NCBI GenBank assembly: GCA_005503055.1
Contig: SCOX01000001.1
Location: forward strand, 372,001 to 436,000
DNA length: 64,000 nucleotides
Direction: 5' to 3'
Source of the DNA: Lysobacteraceae bacterium P
Lineage (GTDB): Bacteria > Pseudomonadota > Gammaproteobacteria > Xanthomonadales > Xanthomonadaceae
Position 1 is the first letter of the stretch. Every line of letters starts with the position of its first letter. This document shows, one piece after another, positions 25,389-34,565 of the stretch. The notes under the pieces are model-generated. The model had not been told where the DNA came from and made no database searches. It saw only the letters and a program-made list of their open reading frames with translations. The position numbers and the translations under genes were made by a program.

Positions 25389-26486
25389 CTAAGGCTGAAG
25401 CGCTGGCGAAACCACACGCCCCTCCGATGCCGAGCGCACCGCCGCTTCGATGACGGCCATCACTCGGATGGCCTCGTCCGGTGGCACCGGATTGGGCCGT
25501 TCGCCCGCGATGGCTTCCGCGAGTTCCACATAGAACCGGGATTGGTCACCCGATACGGCGGCCCGCGTCTGGATCGGGCCGTCATCGCATCGCCATTGCA
25601 CGGGGTCCGAATCGATACCCCATTCCGGGTCGCCCGGTCGCAACCCCGCAAGCAGCTGCTGCTCCTGGCGATCGGGATGCGCCTTGATCAGTGATCCTCG
25701 TGTGCCATGCACGACGAAGCGCGGTCCGGGGATCGCGGCGAGCATCCCCGCGTGCAGGACGGCTCTGATCGCACCGAAACCCAGCACGACATGCGCCCAG
25801 TCCTCCGTCGTCGAACCGCTGCGTTGCCGCGCGAGATTCGCCTGCACGCTGTCGGGCCATCCGAACAGGGCGAGCGCTTGATCCACCAGGTGAGGCCCAA
25901 GATCCCACCACAGGCCTGTCGCCGGTCCAGGTCGTTCGCGCCAACGATCACGCACCTGCGGACGGAACCGTTCGATTCGCGATTCGAAATGACGTGCTTC
26001 GCCGATGAGCCCTTCGTGCATGGCTTGCCGAACCGACAGGAAATCGCTGTCCCAGCGACGGTTGTGGAACACCGAAAGAAGTCGGCCGTGGGCCTGCGCT
26101 GTCGTTCTCAGTTCGCATGCTTCCGACAGGCTGGGCGTCATCGGCTTGTCGACGACGACATGCTTGCCCGCACGTAACGCAGCTTGCGCGAGCGGGAAAT
26201 GCGTGTCGTTGGGTGTGGCGATCACCACCAGATCAATGCCAGGGGCGACGATCACCCGCATCGGATCAGCTTCGACCTCCATGCCGGGAAGCTCCGCCCG
26301 CACGTGGTCGGGCCTGCTTGAGGCAACCAGCTCCACCGACAGCCGGGAGACCGCCCGAATCAGCGGCACATGGAACGTGCACGCGGAATAACCGTACCCG
26401 ATCAACGCAACGCGGATGGGATCGGAAGGCGCGTTCATGCCGGACAACGCCGTGGCTGCATCATTCCTTCTGCCCGTTTCAACCAT
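25389..26486 (-). CDS. Gfo/Idh/MocA-family NAD(P)-dependent oxidoreductase
   Basis: 365 aa cytoplasmic dehydrogenase. The Rossmann start VALIGYGYSACTFHVPLI (about 24-41) binds NAD(P). The family signature is GKHVVVDKPMTPSLSEACEL with the conserved Lys-Pro (near 116); GLWWDLGPHLVDQALALFG corresponds to the catalytic His/Asp region (GxHxxD). Closest in pattern to the YdgJ/YhhX-type sugar or inositol dehydrogenases; substrate unknown. The ATG at 26484-26486 has a perfect AAGGAGG 5 bases upstream, so the longer frame to 26636 is not used. Confidence 0.88.
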   Translation of the reverse strand: MVETGRRNDAATALSGMNAPSDPIRVALIGYGYSACTFHVPLIRAVSRLSVELVASSRPDHVRAELPGMEVEADPMRVIVAPGIDLVVIATPNDTHFPLAQAALRAGKHVVVDKPMTPSLSEACELRTTAQAHGRLLSVFHNRRWDSDFLSVRQAMHEGLIGEARHFESRIERFRPQVRDRWRERPGPATGLWWDLGPHLVDQALALFGWPDSVQANLARQRSGSTTEDWAHVVLGFGAIRAVLHAGMLAAIPGPRFVVHGTRGSLIKAHPDRQEQQLLAGLRPGDPEWGIDSDPVQWRCDDGPIQTRAAVSGDQSRFYVELAEAIAGERPNPVPPDEAIRVMAVIEAAVRSASEGRVVSPALQP

Positions 26487-26640
26487 TGGTTCCTCCTTCG
26501 TGCGCGGGAGGACTGTCCCAAGAAGCGCTATTGGCCCGTTTGCGTCAGTACAGACCTTTGGAAGGTCCGCTGTTGCGCATTCACGAGAATCGCAAGCGAA
26601 CACCGGAATCATTGCACTGGAGAGCGATCTGCTCAACCGA

Positions 26641-26666
26641 AGCGCCCCGAAGCAGGGGCGCTTTGG
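26641..26666. terminator. Hairpin between the oxidoreductase and the phage remnant
   Basis: AGCGCCCC (26641-26648) and GGGGCGCT (26655-26662) form an 8-bp stem followed by TTGGTGTT. It reads as a plus-strand terminator although no gene ends just upstream. Confidence 0.5.
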
Positions 26667-26699
26667 TGTTCGCTACTTCTTCTTTCCTTGGGCCGCCTG

Positions 26700-27146
26700 C
26701 TCGATGAGCTGCGGTCTGCCGTTCGCGCATCTACGCGTGTTCGACCGGTTCGAGCGCAATCCGGAGAAGGGTCACCCGCTGCGCCTCAAGCGCGTCAAGC
26801 TGCCCAAGCGTCCGATGGGCCTGTATGAGTCCACGGTGATGGACACCACCGACCGCAAGATTCCGTGGTATTACCCGGCCGCTTTCATCCTTCTGGCCGC
26901 TGTGGTTGCGGGTGGGGACGCAATGTCCGACGTCAAAGCAAAGCTTGGCGGGGAATCGCCCACGGTGATCGCAACACCAAAGCCGAAGGCGAAGGAGGGC
27001 GGAGCGGGAGCGACGGCCGACGCCGCCGCAGGCGCCCCCGGCGCGCTCTACGCGATAGCGATTACGTCGCATGGCTCACGCCGCGCATCGGCGGGCAACC
27101 GTGGACCGCGCCCGCGTACGACGGGCTCGACATCCCGGTGGTGTAG
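26700..27146 (+). pseudogene. Filamentous-phage zot-like gene remnant
   Basis: The plus-strand frame carries LRLKRVKLPKRPMGLYEST and VMDTTDRKIPWYYPAAFILL, the join between cytoplasmic domain and membrane helix of Zot-like (gene I) assembly proteins of filamentous phages, where (F/G)LY.S...D(T/Q) precedes the helix. After ALYA the frame is lost near 27055, and a second frame continues with DYVAWLTPRIGGQPWTAP, the typical start of the Zot periplasmic part, before stopping at 27146. The ATPase half (Walker motifs) upstream is missing. It is a decayed prophage fragment without neighbours of phage origin. Similarity is read from motif pattern only. Confidence 0.55.
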
Positions 27147-27266
27147 GCGATGATCGAGGCGCCGCAACAGGTCACGAACGTCTTTCTCGCGAGCTTTCAG
27201 GGGGGGCTTCTGAAAGCGCGTGCGCGATGCCGCTTATTTCTTGGATGCTTGCCGTGATTATCAGGA

Positions 27267-27479
27267 TTAGGCTGCCAAGGCGCTCGCGATCTTTGATTTC
27301 TTGGTGACGATTCTCGGCTCCGCCCAATGATCACGCCGACGCCCGAGAATCGCTTGCCACCAAGCAGGCGCATCCTTCGCAGGGAAGGCGATCCATAGCG
27401 CGAAGATGCTTGCCGTGATGAGGCTGCACAGCGCGATGTTCCATGCGTTGAATCGTCTAATGATCCAACCATGCTTCAT
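27267..27479 (-). CDS. Possible small membrane protein, 70 aa
   Basis: MKHGWIIRRFNAWNIALCSL followed by a hydrophobic helix (to about residue 30) and a basic tail ending IASALAA. No ribosome site and no recognised family. The longer frame upstream to 27776 looks non-coding. Given only as a candidate. Confidence 0.25.
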   Translation of the reverse strand: MKHGWIIRRFNAWNIALCSLITASIFALWIAFPAKDAPAWWQAILGRRRDHWAEPRIVTKKSKIASALAA

Positions 27480-27723
27480 CTTTAGGCGCGGCGCAAGAGT
27501 TCGGGCAGCCTTGCCCGCCGCCCAACATGGCGGCCGAAGGTCGTTGTCATAGGTCACCTGAAACAGCACAGGGACCATATCGGCCCCTGTGTGCGCGATG
27601 CCTCTAGAGGGCGCAGGAGTGGAGTCCATAATCCAGCCAGATCGCGAGTCAACTGTCTCCACTGAGCGCAGGTTCCTTGCGAAGCTCCAGAATGCTGAGT
27701 GCGACCTGCAAGCGCGTCCGATC

Positions 27724-28908
27724 TCAAGGTGAGGTGTGGATCTGGTGGCTAGCGTCCGCGACCGTGGCGGGCGCACCGCGTAGTGAGTGCCGAGGAAGGT
27801 CGATGGTAAACACGCATCCGATGCCGGGTATGTTACGTACGCTCAGGACACCGAAGTTGGCCTCAATGCTGCTACGGGAAATGGGTAGACCCAAGCCCAA
27901 GCCGGTTCTGTCCTGCGCACCTTGGGTGAAGGGCAGGAACATCTTTTCAGCATCGCCGGGCGGCAGACCACCACATTGGTCCTCCACATCGATGAGGACG
28001 CGGTCAGCCACCGCATAGGCATTGAGGCTGATCTCGCTGTGCGGGTGCGAGAACTTGAATGCGTTCTGCAGGAGATTCCCCGCCGCGGACAGCAGCAGGT
28101 CACGGTCCACATCAACGGCTAACAAGGGATCCACTTCAGAGACCCTCAGGGTACAGCCCCTTACGTTCGCCTCCAGCGAAGCCGAGAGTTTGATCTCTGC
28201 CAAGAAGTCGTGAACCGAGAACAATCGGCTCTGAAGTGGCAAGCCCGCGGTCATCCGCACCTCGGCCAAGGAGCGGTCTATCAGATTGCTCAGGTTGACC
28301 AACGAGCGCTCGAGCACGCCGCCGGTGGCACCCGACAGGCCCACGTCGCCCCTCTTGATGACAGAGAGTGCCAAGGTGGCGGTCGCAAGTTGGTTACGCA
28401 GCTCGTGGGCGAGGAAACCAAGCCGCTCGTTGAGTGCGTGCGCATGCTGGCCCGTGACCAAGATGTCGCGCTGGTAGCCGAACTCGGTAACCGCATTGGC
28501 GATCGCGTTGTCCAGGCAGCGGTTGAGAATCCGGAACTCGTCTATCCCGATCTCCGCGCCCAGCTCAAATGCCAAGTCGGTGATCGCTTGGCAAAGGTCG
28601 CCGTAGTCATGGACGACTTCCTCGACAGTGAAGCCGTGTTGCATCAGCTCCTTACCGTGTTGGGCCGCCGTGTCGCCTATATCGGACAGGGAGGGCTTGC
28701 CGCCACCGGCGCGTCCTGAAACCCGGCGGCTCCGCAATGGATCTGAGGTCTGCTCCAACTCAAGTGTCTTGATGACCTGTTCAAGGAACACTGAAATTCC
28801 GTGCTCCAGCTCCGCACCCGATGCGCCAGGTGCTGACCTCGCTTCCACCTTCACCCTGCAGCGAGCAGTCAGTTCGTCCCGATTCGCGATTAGAAAGCGG
28901 TGCATCAT
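27724..28908 (-). CDS. Cytoplasmic histidine kinase with RsbRD-type N-terminal domain
   Basis: 394 aa with no membrane helix. The start MMHRFLIANRDELTARCRVK is like the RsbRD N-terminal domain that opens many stress-related kinases; the domain runs to about 155, with KELMQHGFTVEEVVHDYGDL. The H-box is LGFLAHELRNQLATATLAL (His168). The ATPase domain has the N-box LLQNAFKFSHPHSE, VEDQCGGLPPGDAEKMFLPF and GLGLGLPISRSSIEANFG. It should sense a cytoplasmic signal. No response regulator is adjacent, so it is an orphan kinase. The start is approximate; the frame is open to 29172 but without family-like sequence. Confidence 0.8.
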   Translation of the reverse strand: MMHRFLIANRDELTARCRVKVEARSAPGASGAELEHGISVFLEQVIKTLELEQTSDPLRSRRVSGRAGGGKPSLSDIGDTAAQHGKELMQHGFTVEEVVHDYGDLCQAITDLAFELGAEIGIDEFRILNRCLDNAIANAVTEFGYQRDILVTGQHAHALNERLGFLAHELRNQLATATLALSVIKRGDVGLSGATGGVLERSLVNLSNLIDRSLAEVRMTAGLPLQSRLFSVHDFLAEIKLSASLEANVRGCTLRVSEVDPLLAVDVDRDLLLSAAGNLLQNAFKFSHPHSEISLNAYAVADRVLIDVEDQCGGLPPGDAEKMFLPFTQGAQDRTGLGLGLPISRSSIEANFGVLSVRNIPGIGCVFTIDLPRHSLRGAPATVADASHQIHTSP

Positions 28909-29192
28909 CACCGCACCATACGCCCAATGCGCCGATTGCGGCGTAGTGACGAACCACGCTACCGTCCATCGGGAACGACCGGTAGAGGTGGAACTAGCTA
29001 CTAGGACCCCCTTTACGGATAGCTTGACGGCAGCTCGAGGCCACCCGCGGCCTAACGTCGCGGGAATCCCCGGATGGTGTTCTTGCGCTTGAATCTGGAG
29101 AGCCCGATGCCGGTGCTCGATGCGATCGCTGGGTCGCGACGGCGCGAGCAGTACCACTAACGTTCCCGTCAAGGTTACGTGATGAGAGGAAA

Positions 29193-29378
29193 CTAGCTCG
29201 GTGTCTTACGACGCTTTTCAGTCGATTGAACGCGCAAAGACTTTAGGTATGGATTCGTGAACGTAAAGGGCGGCCTTCCGTCTCGGTTGGGGTCCCACGC
29301 TAACGATGAGCGTGGCGCTATCAGCGACCTGAGCGCATCAGTAGCCGTCGACCAGAGCATTTCGACTAGAGTTTTCAT
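29193..29378 (-). CDS. Possible small protein, 61 aa
   Basis: A frame starting MKTLVEMLWSTATDALRSLI lies upstream of the orphan kinase on the same strand in A+T-richer DNA. There is no clear ribosome site and no recognised family. Weak candidate. Confidence 0.2.
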   Translation of the reverse strand: MKTLVEMLWSTATDALRSLIAPRSSLAWDPNRDGRPPFTFTNPYLKSLRVQSTEKRRKTPS

Positions 29379-30252
29379 ATGTATCGTCCATCCCTCGGGT
29401 GAGCCTCCATAGGAAGGTCACAGTGGCGCGAGGGGGCTGGCGCGGCTGCGGCTTTGACGACAGGTGGTCGTGAGCCATCACACTATGGCCCCATTTGACA
29501 AAGCGCTCCTAAGGTGCCGAATCCGGTTCATCTCGCGTACTGGGCGACATCGCCAGCCAATCAGGTCATGCACACGACCATCCCTCGCTGGGAAGAGGTA
29601 GATTCTGCAGCGAATGAGTTCTGTCTGACGCGCATGGCGGATCGCGATTTCGTTTCGGCACCGGTCGTAATGTTTGCGGTAGCGGGTACCGGGCCCGACC
29701 GTCCAGCGGATAACGCAGATCGAGCGGGCGAGGCAGCGTGACTGCGCAATGGTGGGGAATGATCCGGCGCGACATCTCTGCGCAGTCAGCCATATCCAGC
29801 TGCTCTCATGTCCCGAGCGTTACGATCAGAAGCGAATCAAGATGCTCGCATGCGCCCGGCCCTTGGAAAGTAACAGAGGCGTGCTTTTCCCTTCGGCCGA
29901 CTCGTTGCAAAACACTGAGTTGATGGCAATCGTGGTTGTTGACGATGCTCTAAAGGCTCGGGGTCTACAGCGTCATCTCGCGGCCGCTCATCCCGAAGGG
30001 GCACCCTGCCCAACCTACATGGCCGGTACGTTCTCATTTACCTCTGAACCAACGAGGCATTCCGAAGGAATACGGACCCTGCGGAGCATCGAGTTCTTCG
30101 GCGCTGGTCCCTGAGTCCAGTGGCCTCGCAGCGCAGGCGAGGCGAAAGACCGCTTCTGGCCGATAGCGGACATCGCGCGGTGCGCGAGGCGGGTGGCAAT
30201 ACACCGACGCAGGAATGCTAACGTTCGAGCCATGTCGGACGGGGTAGGGAAC
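29379..30252. other. Long intergenic stretch without a supported gene
   Basis: About 870 bases, less G+C-rich than its surroundings. Plus-strand frames at 29514-29741 and 29749-30114 lack ribosome sites and family resemblance. A short inverted repeat (CCGCT...AGCGG) at about 30147-30166 resembles repeats common between genes. It may be decayed mobile DNA following the zot remnant. Confidence 0.4.
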
Positions 30253-30803
30253 ATGATCGACAGGACCGAAGCTGCGATCCTCGCCGGCGGATGCTTCTGG
30301 GGCATGCAGGATCTGCTTCGCCGCATCCCACGGTGTCATCGACGCGCGTAGGCTATACCGGCGGCGACGTGCCATGTCCCACCTACGAAAGCCACGGCAC
30401 GCATGCCGAGGCCATCGAAATCGTGTTCGATCCGGAAATGCTTTCCTACAGGCAGATCCTCGAGTTCTTCTTCCGCATCCACGACCCCACGACGCGCAAT
30501 CGCCAAGGCGACAACATCGGCACCCGCTACCGTTCTGCCATCTTCTATCTGAGCCAGGCGCAGCGGCTTACCGCCCAAGCCGCGATCGTCGACCTCGACG
30601 CCTCCGGAGTGCTTCCGGGACGGATCGTCACGACGATTGAACCGGCCGGTCCGTTCTGGGAGGCCGAAACGGAACAACAGGACTACTTCGAGCGTCACCC
30701 CGCCGAGCGGGCGTGCCGGCATATCCGTCCCGGCCCAGGACTTGCAGCCCGAGCCAATCTGGCTTTCGGCGCTGCCGTATTTCGGTCGTCGCCCGAGCGA
30801 TAG
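30253..30803 (+). pseudogene. msrA: Peptide methionine sulfoxide reductase A, frameshifted
   Basis: The ATG at 30253 (AGGGA upstream) begins [20 protein letters not shown], with the MsrA active-site motif GCFWG. The frame then runs into a TAG at about 30352. A different frame resumes exactly where needed: [51 protein letters not shown] and [10 protein letters not shown] are all MsrA blocks, and continue to 30803. One C missing from CGCCGCCATCC near 30320-30326 explains the break. The remaining sequence is intact and uncorrupted, so this is either a recent mutation or a base-calling error. Intact, it would be about 183 aa and would repair Met-S-sulfoxide. Confidence 0.85.
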
Positions 30804-31150
30804 GGCTTGCCTTCGGGGGAACACCTCCGAGCGCGTATTCGGATTTACCCGCTGTGGTTGGCCGAGTGTCGTCTGCCGCGCCTGATTGGCGGGGGGCGGT
30901 AACTCGCGGGTCGGTCGTCGTCAGCAGATCGCGACACGGCACCTGCCTGTCGCTGCCAAGTCACTGATCGACAAGGGTCGCCGTCGCCCGCCAAGCCGCG
31001 CTTCATAACTCTTCATAAGTTTTCAGCGGCCGGAAAAGAATCCGCGTATGTGACCGTGGTCAACTTCGCCCGCACCCGCCGACCGTGAGGCCAGGCGCGG
31101 CGACGCCCGGCCCACAGGGTCGGGCGGGTCCAGAAATCCAGGGGGAATAC
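30804..31150. other. Intergenic region upstream of the LpoB-like operon
   Basis: No gene seen. The last 150 bases should hold the operon promoter. The only clear element is the direct repeat at 31001-31020. Confidence 0.4.
31001..31020 (+). promoter_or_regulatory. Tandem CTTCATAA direct repeat
   Basis: CTTCATAACT (31001-31010) is followed directly by CTTCATAAGT (31011-31020), then TTTCAGC. Two TTCATAA sites ten bases apart, 130 bases before the operon start, could be a response-regulator binding site or part of the promoter. Confidence 0.3.
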
Positions 31151-31804
31151 GTGAGCGCGAGACATATCAGTGCCGGTCTTTGGCTGGCAGTGGCGGCACT
31201 GTGGCTGCCGACCGGGGAGGGGGCGGCGCGCGAGCGCAAGTTGGAGAACCGCAACGGCGTCCAGGCCCGCGACCTCGATCCGGCCGAAAGGGGCCTGGTC
31301 ACCGGCGTCGGCATCGAGGCCCAGGACATCCAGTCGATGACCAATCAGATGGCGCGCGACATGTTCGCCAGCGGATTCCTCAACGGCCTGTCGAAGCCGC
31401 CGCGGGTCCTGATCGACGAGCAGGAGTTCCGCAACGAGGGCTCGCAGATCATCAACCGGCGCATGATCACCCAGCGCCTGATGACCGAACTCAACCGCGC
31501 TTCGCAGGGGCGCATGAGCTTCGTCGGCCAGCGTTACGCCGGGATGGTCGCCAAGCAGCGCGAACTCAAGCGCGAAGGCGTAACCGACGTGGGCACCACC
31601 GGCATGACCGGTGCGCAGGCCGGAGTCGACTACTTCCTCGGCGGGGCGATCATGACCCTGGACAGCCGCGATCCGAGAAGCGGGGTGATTCAGCGCTACA
31701 ACCAGATCGCCTTCGAGCTGGTCGACGCCGAGTCGGGCGCGGTCGTCTGGAGCGGCATGTACGAATTCCAGCGCGCCGCCGCCGACGACGTGGTCTACCG
31801 CTGA
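31151..31804 (+). CDS. LpoB-like penicillin-binding-protein activator
   Basis: 217 aa. Start is GTG at 31151 after a GGGGGAA site; an upstream ATG at 31085 only adds non-conserved residues. Signal-like N-terminus (HISAGLWLAVAALWLPTGEG) but no lipobox cysteine, unlike E. coli LpoB. The folded part (about 45-217) matches the LpoB/PBP-activator domain: PPRVLIDEQEFRNEGSQIIN, RRMITQRLMTELNRASQGRM, YFLGGAIMTLDSRDP, and YNQIAFELVDAESGAVVWSG. LpoB activates the transglycosylase/transpeptidase PBP1b from the outer membrane; without a lipid anchor the protein may be soluble in the periplasm. First gene of a five-gene run with short gaps. Confidence 0.75.
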   Translation: MSARHISAGLWLAVAALWLPTGEGAARERKLENRNGVQARDLDPAERGLVTGVGIEAQDIQSMTNQMARDMFASGFLNGLSKPPRVLIDEQEFRNEGSQIINRRMITQRLMTELNRASQGRMSFVGQRYAGMVAKQRELKREGVTDVGTTGMTGAQAGVDYFLGGAIMTLDSRDPRSGVIQRYNQIAFELVDAESGAVVWSGMYEFQRAAADDVVYR

Positions 31805-31938
31805 CGCCCTTCGCGCCCTCGTCGGCGCGCCGAACCGACAACCACGCGCGCGGCCGTTAGCCAACGGCTGCCACCGGCGCTTGCGCCCGGGCCTCGCGTA
31901 CGTGACGCAAATTCCCGCGACATCCTGAAGGAGACGCC

Positions 31939-32430
31939 ATGAAATCCGCCGCTTCCACCCTCGCTTCCGCCGTACTCATCGCGCTCGTGCTGGCCGGGTG
32001 CTCGTCCACGCCCAACGCGCGCCCGCAGAGCCTGATCAAGTGCGACTACAAGGCGCTGAGGGCCAATGCCCTCACCGGAGGCCCGGCGCTGACGTCGACG
32101 GCCTACGGTTCGGTCCGGGACATCCCGGCAGACGCGGTACTGATCAGCGATGCCGGGCTCTACAACAGCGTCATCGTCCAGCAACTGAGCACGCAGCGCA
32201 CCGCCGGCGGCACCGTGCAGGTCAGCGCACGACTGGCCAACTGCACCGGCGCGCCGATGAGCGTGCGTGCGCGCACGGCGTTCCTCGACGCCGGCATGGC
32301 GCCCGCCGAGCCGGTGTCGGCATGGCGCACGGTTTTCCTGCCGGCCGGCGACATGGCCGTGTACCAGGAGTATTCGTTCTCCGCCGACAAGGCCGCGCAT
32401 TACTACATCGAACTGGCGCGCAACCCATGA
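31939..32430 (+). CDS. YcfL-like (DUF1425) lipoprotein
   Basis: 163 aa. Lipobox LAGC at about 18-21 (ALVLAGCSSTPNARP). The mature part is beta-rich (about 55-160): DIPADAVLISDAGLYNSVIV, GTVQVSARLANCTGAPMSVR, ARTAFLDAGM and YSFSADKAAHYYIEL. This is the DUF1425/YcfL pattern (COG5633), which is linked to LpoB genes in enterobacteria and vibrios. An AAGGAG site precedes the ATG, 134 bases after the LpoB-like gene. Its stop overlaps the next start (ATGA). Confidence 0.75.
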   Translation: MKSAASTLASAVLIALVLAGCSSTPNARPQSLIKCDYKALRANALTGGPALTSTAYGSVRDIPADAVLISDAGLYNSVIVQQLSTQRTAGGTVQVSARLANCTGAPMSVRARTAFLDAGMAPAEPVSAWRTVFLPAGDMAVYQEYSFSADKAAHYYIELARNP

Positions 32431-33272
32431 GCCGCGGCATCTTGCGCATCTGCGCGATGGGCTGCGTGATGGCGGCGGGGCTCGCGCCCGCGACCGGTGC
32501 CGTCGCACAAATGCGTCCGGGCCAACCGCAGGTGCTGACGCCGGCCAAGCGTCCGGCGCCGCAGGGCGCCACGCCGTGGGCCGCCCTGCGCGGGCGGCTG
32601 GGCTCGCAGAACCGGGTGATGCTGTTCTGGGATTCGGAACTGGACGATGCCGTGTCCACCCGCTACCGCGACGTGCAGACGCTCGACCGTCGCGTGCATG
32701 GCAAAGCCGCGCAGGTCGATGGCGTGGTCGACAGCGCCAGCGGGCCGGTGGGCGTCGCCGTCGCCGGTGGCGACGCGCAGCTGCATCAGCGCAGTGAATC
32801 CTTCGGCGAAGGCGAAGGTCCCGCGCATGCGCGACTGTCGGGCGACGCGCGCGCGATGCAGTCCGTCTTCATGACGCAGCTGCGCCAGGGCGGCGTTCGT
32901 TTCATCGACCGCACTTTGGCGACGCGGCTGGCCGGTCGTTCGGTGCAAGGCGACCGCCCGAACATCCACGCCATCGAAACCAGCGCCCTCGCCGGCCATG
33001 CGGATTTCCTGATGGAAGTGACCTCCGGCGCCGATGCCGACGCATCGACCGGCCGTCGTTTCCATGTGTCGCTGCGCTCGGTCACCACCGGCGAGACCCT
33101 GGTGGATTTCGATACCCCAGCCGACGCTGGCGAGCCCGCGCCGCGGCCCTACGTCGCCACCGCCAACGGCTTCGAACGCGGCACCGTGCAGGCGGCCTCC
33201 GACGCCGACACGGCACGCGTACTGGCCACAGAGACCGGACATCGCATGGCCGACGCGATGGTGCGTCGATGA
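32427..33272 (+). CDS. Exported protein of the LpoB-type operon, 281 aa
   Basis: The signal peptide MSRGILRICAMGCVMAAGLA ends near AVAQ. The rest has an alternating alpha/beta pattern: RVMLFWDSELDDAVSTRYRD early, QSVFMTQLRQGGVRFIDRTL in the middle and FLMEVTSGADADASTGRRFH followed by VSLRSVTTGETLVDFD later, which resembles the CsgG/LpoB type of fold. No exact family recognised. Start and stop overlap the neighbouring genes by ATGA, so it is translationally coupled on both sides. Confidence 0.65.
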   Translation: MSRGILRICAMGCVMAAGLAPATGAVAQMRPGQPQVLTPAKRPAPQGATPWAALRGRLGSQNRVMLFWDSELDDAVSTRYRDVQTLDRRVHGKAAQVDGVVDSASGPVGVAVAGGDAQLHQRSESFGEGEGPAHARLSGDARAMQSVFMTQLRQGGVRFIDRTLATRLAGRSVQGDRPNIHAIETSALAGHADFLMEVTSGADADASTGRRFHVSLRSVTTGETLVDFDTPADAGEPAPRPYVATANGFERGTVQAASDADTARVLATETGHRMADAMVRR

Positions 33273-34564
33273 GCGCGCGCCGTCCGATCCGTTTCGTGCG
33301 TACTGCCGTCCTCGCGGCGATGCTGGCCTGCACGGCGCCCGCCATCGCCCAGGACGGCGAAGCGGGCCTGCCGTCCGGCCTGCGTCCGTACTACGACACG
33401 CTGCTGGCCGAAGGCGAGTGGGGCGCGGTGCTGAACCTGCAGCGCCTGGGCCTGGAGGCCATCGACCAGGGGCGCCTGGATGTCGCCGAACGCGCATTCG
33501 ACGCCGCGCTGGAGCGCATCGAACTGATCTACGCCAACTCCGAGTCGGCGAAGAAGGCCCGCTCGCTGTGGTCCTCCGAAGGCAGCAAGGACTTCAAGGG
33601 CGAACCCTACGAACGCGCGATGACGTACTACTATCGCGGGCTTCTGTTCATGGCGCAGGGCGATTACGAGAACGCGCGCGCGAGCTTCCGTTCGGCCGAA
33701 TACCAGGACACGATGTCCGGCGACGAAACCTATGCCGGCGACTTCGGCCTGATGTCGCTGCTGTCGGGCTGGGCCTCGACCTGCGCGGGCGATGCCGGCA
33801 TGGCCGCCGACTTCTACCAACGCGCCGCGACGCAGCAGCCCGCTGGCCTCAAGGCGCCGCCGACGGGCCGCGCGACGCTGGTGCTGGTCGAATCGGGCAC
33901 TTCGCCGGTGAAAACCGCGACCGGTTCCTACGGCGAGGCGATGCAGCTCAAGCGCGGCGACAACCCGTTCGTCTCCGCGTCGGACGGTGGCCAGGAATTG
34001 CCGTTGCTCGGCGACATCGGCTGGCAGGCCTCGACGCTAGGCGGCCGCCAGGTCGACGCGATCCTCGACGGCAAGGCGAGCTTCCGCAAAGGCAGCGAAA
34101 CCGTGGCGGGCATCGGACTGCAGGGCGCGACGATGGCGGTCGGCCTGGACAACGGCGGCGGGGCCGCCGGTGCGCTGGCGGTGGTGGGCATCGCCGCGGT
34201 GCTGGTCAGTTCGGCGAGCAAGCCCAAGGCCGACATCCGCTACTGGGACAACCTGCCTGACCGGATCTACGGGACGTTCGTGAAGAGTGGCGGCAAAGGC
34301 GGCTTGTCCGTCGCCGAGCAGACCGCAGACGGCGAGCGCTATCCCGTCGACGCGCCTGCCATCGACCGCGCCGCCGGTCCGTGTCGCCTGGTGCTCTATC
34401 GCGCGCGGGAACCGGGCGCGTTGCGTGCGCAGGCGGTGAGCAACCTCTCGGCAGGCGAACGCAAGTCGCTGCACAAGCGCAACGAGGCGCGCGATGCGGC
34501 ATTCCGCAATGAAATGGACCGTCGTTTCGTCGCCAGCGACGAAGCCCTGGCCGGAGGTGAGTGA
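33269..34564 (+). CDS. COG3014-like periplasmic protein, 431 aa
   Basis: Signal peptide (1-27, ending PAIAQ). Residues about 40-190 are TPR-like helices: LNLQRLGLEAIDQGRLDVAE, RAMTYYYRGLLFMAQGDYEN, ARASFRSAEYQDTM. The second half (about 195-350) has GRATLVLVESGTSPVKTATG and TVAGIGLQGATMAVG with a hydrophobic, glycine-rich helix (ALAVVGIAAVLVSS), then RYWDNLPDRIYGTFVKSG, all features of COG3014 proteins. COG3014, LpoB-like and YcfL-like genes co-occur in vibrios and shewanellae, so this is the conserved core of the set. Probable envelope or cell-wall role, not established. Confidence 0.75.
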   Translation: MSARRPIRFVRTAVLAAMLACTAPAIAQDGEAGLPSGLRPYYDTLLAEGEWGAVLNLQRLGLEAIDQGRLDVAERAFDAALERIELIYANSESAKKARSLWSSEGSKDFKGEPYERAMTYYYRGLLFMAQGDYENARASFRSAEYQDTMSGDETYAGDFGLMSLLSGWASTCAGDAGMAADFYQRAATQQPAGLKAPPTGRATLVLVESGTSPVKTATGSYGEAMQLKRGDNPFVSASDGGQELPLLGDIGWQASTLGGRQVDAILDGKASFRKGSETVAGIGLQGATMAVGLDNGGGAAGALAVVGIAAVLVSSASKPKADIRYWDNLPDRIYGTFVKSGGKGGLSVAEQTADGERYPVDAPAIDRAAGPCRLVLYRAREPGALRAQAVSNLSAGERKSLHKRNEARDAAFRNEMDRRFVASDEALAGGE

Positions 34565-34565
34565 C

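Noticed and set aside
29749-30114. 121-codon plus-strand frame before msrA
   Set aside because: No ribosome site, no recognised motif, mixed composition; likely chance or decayed sequence.
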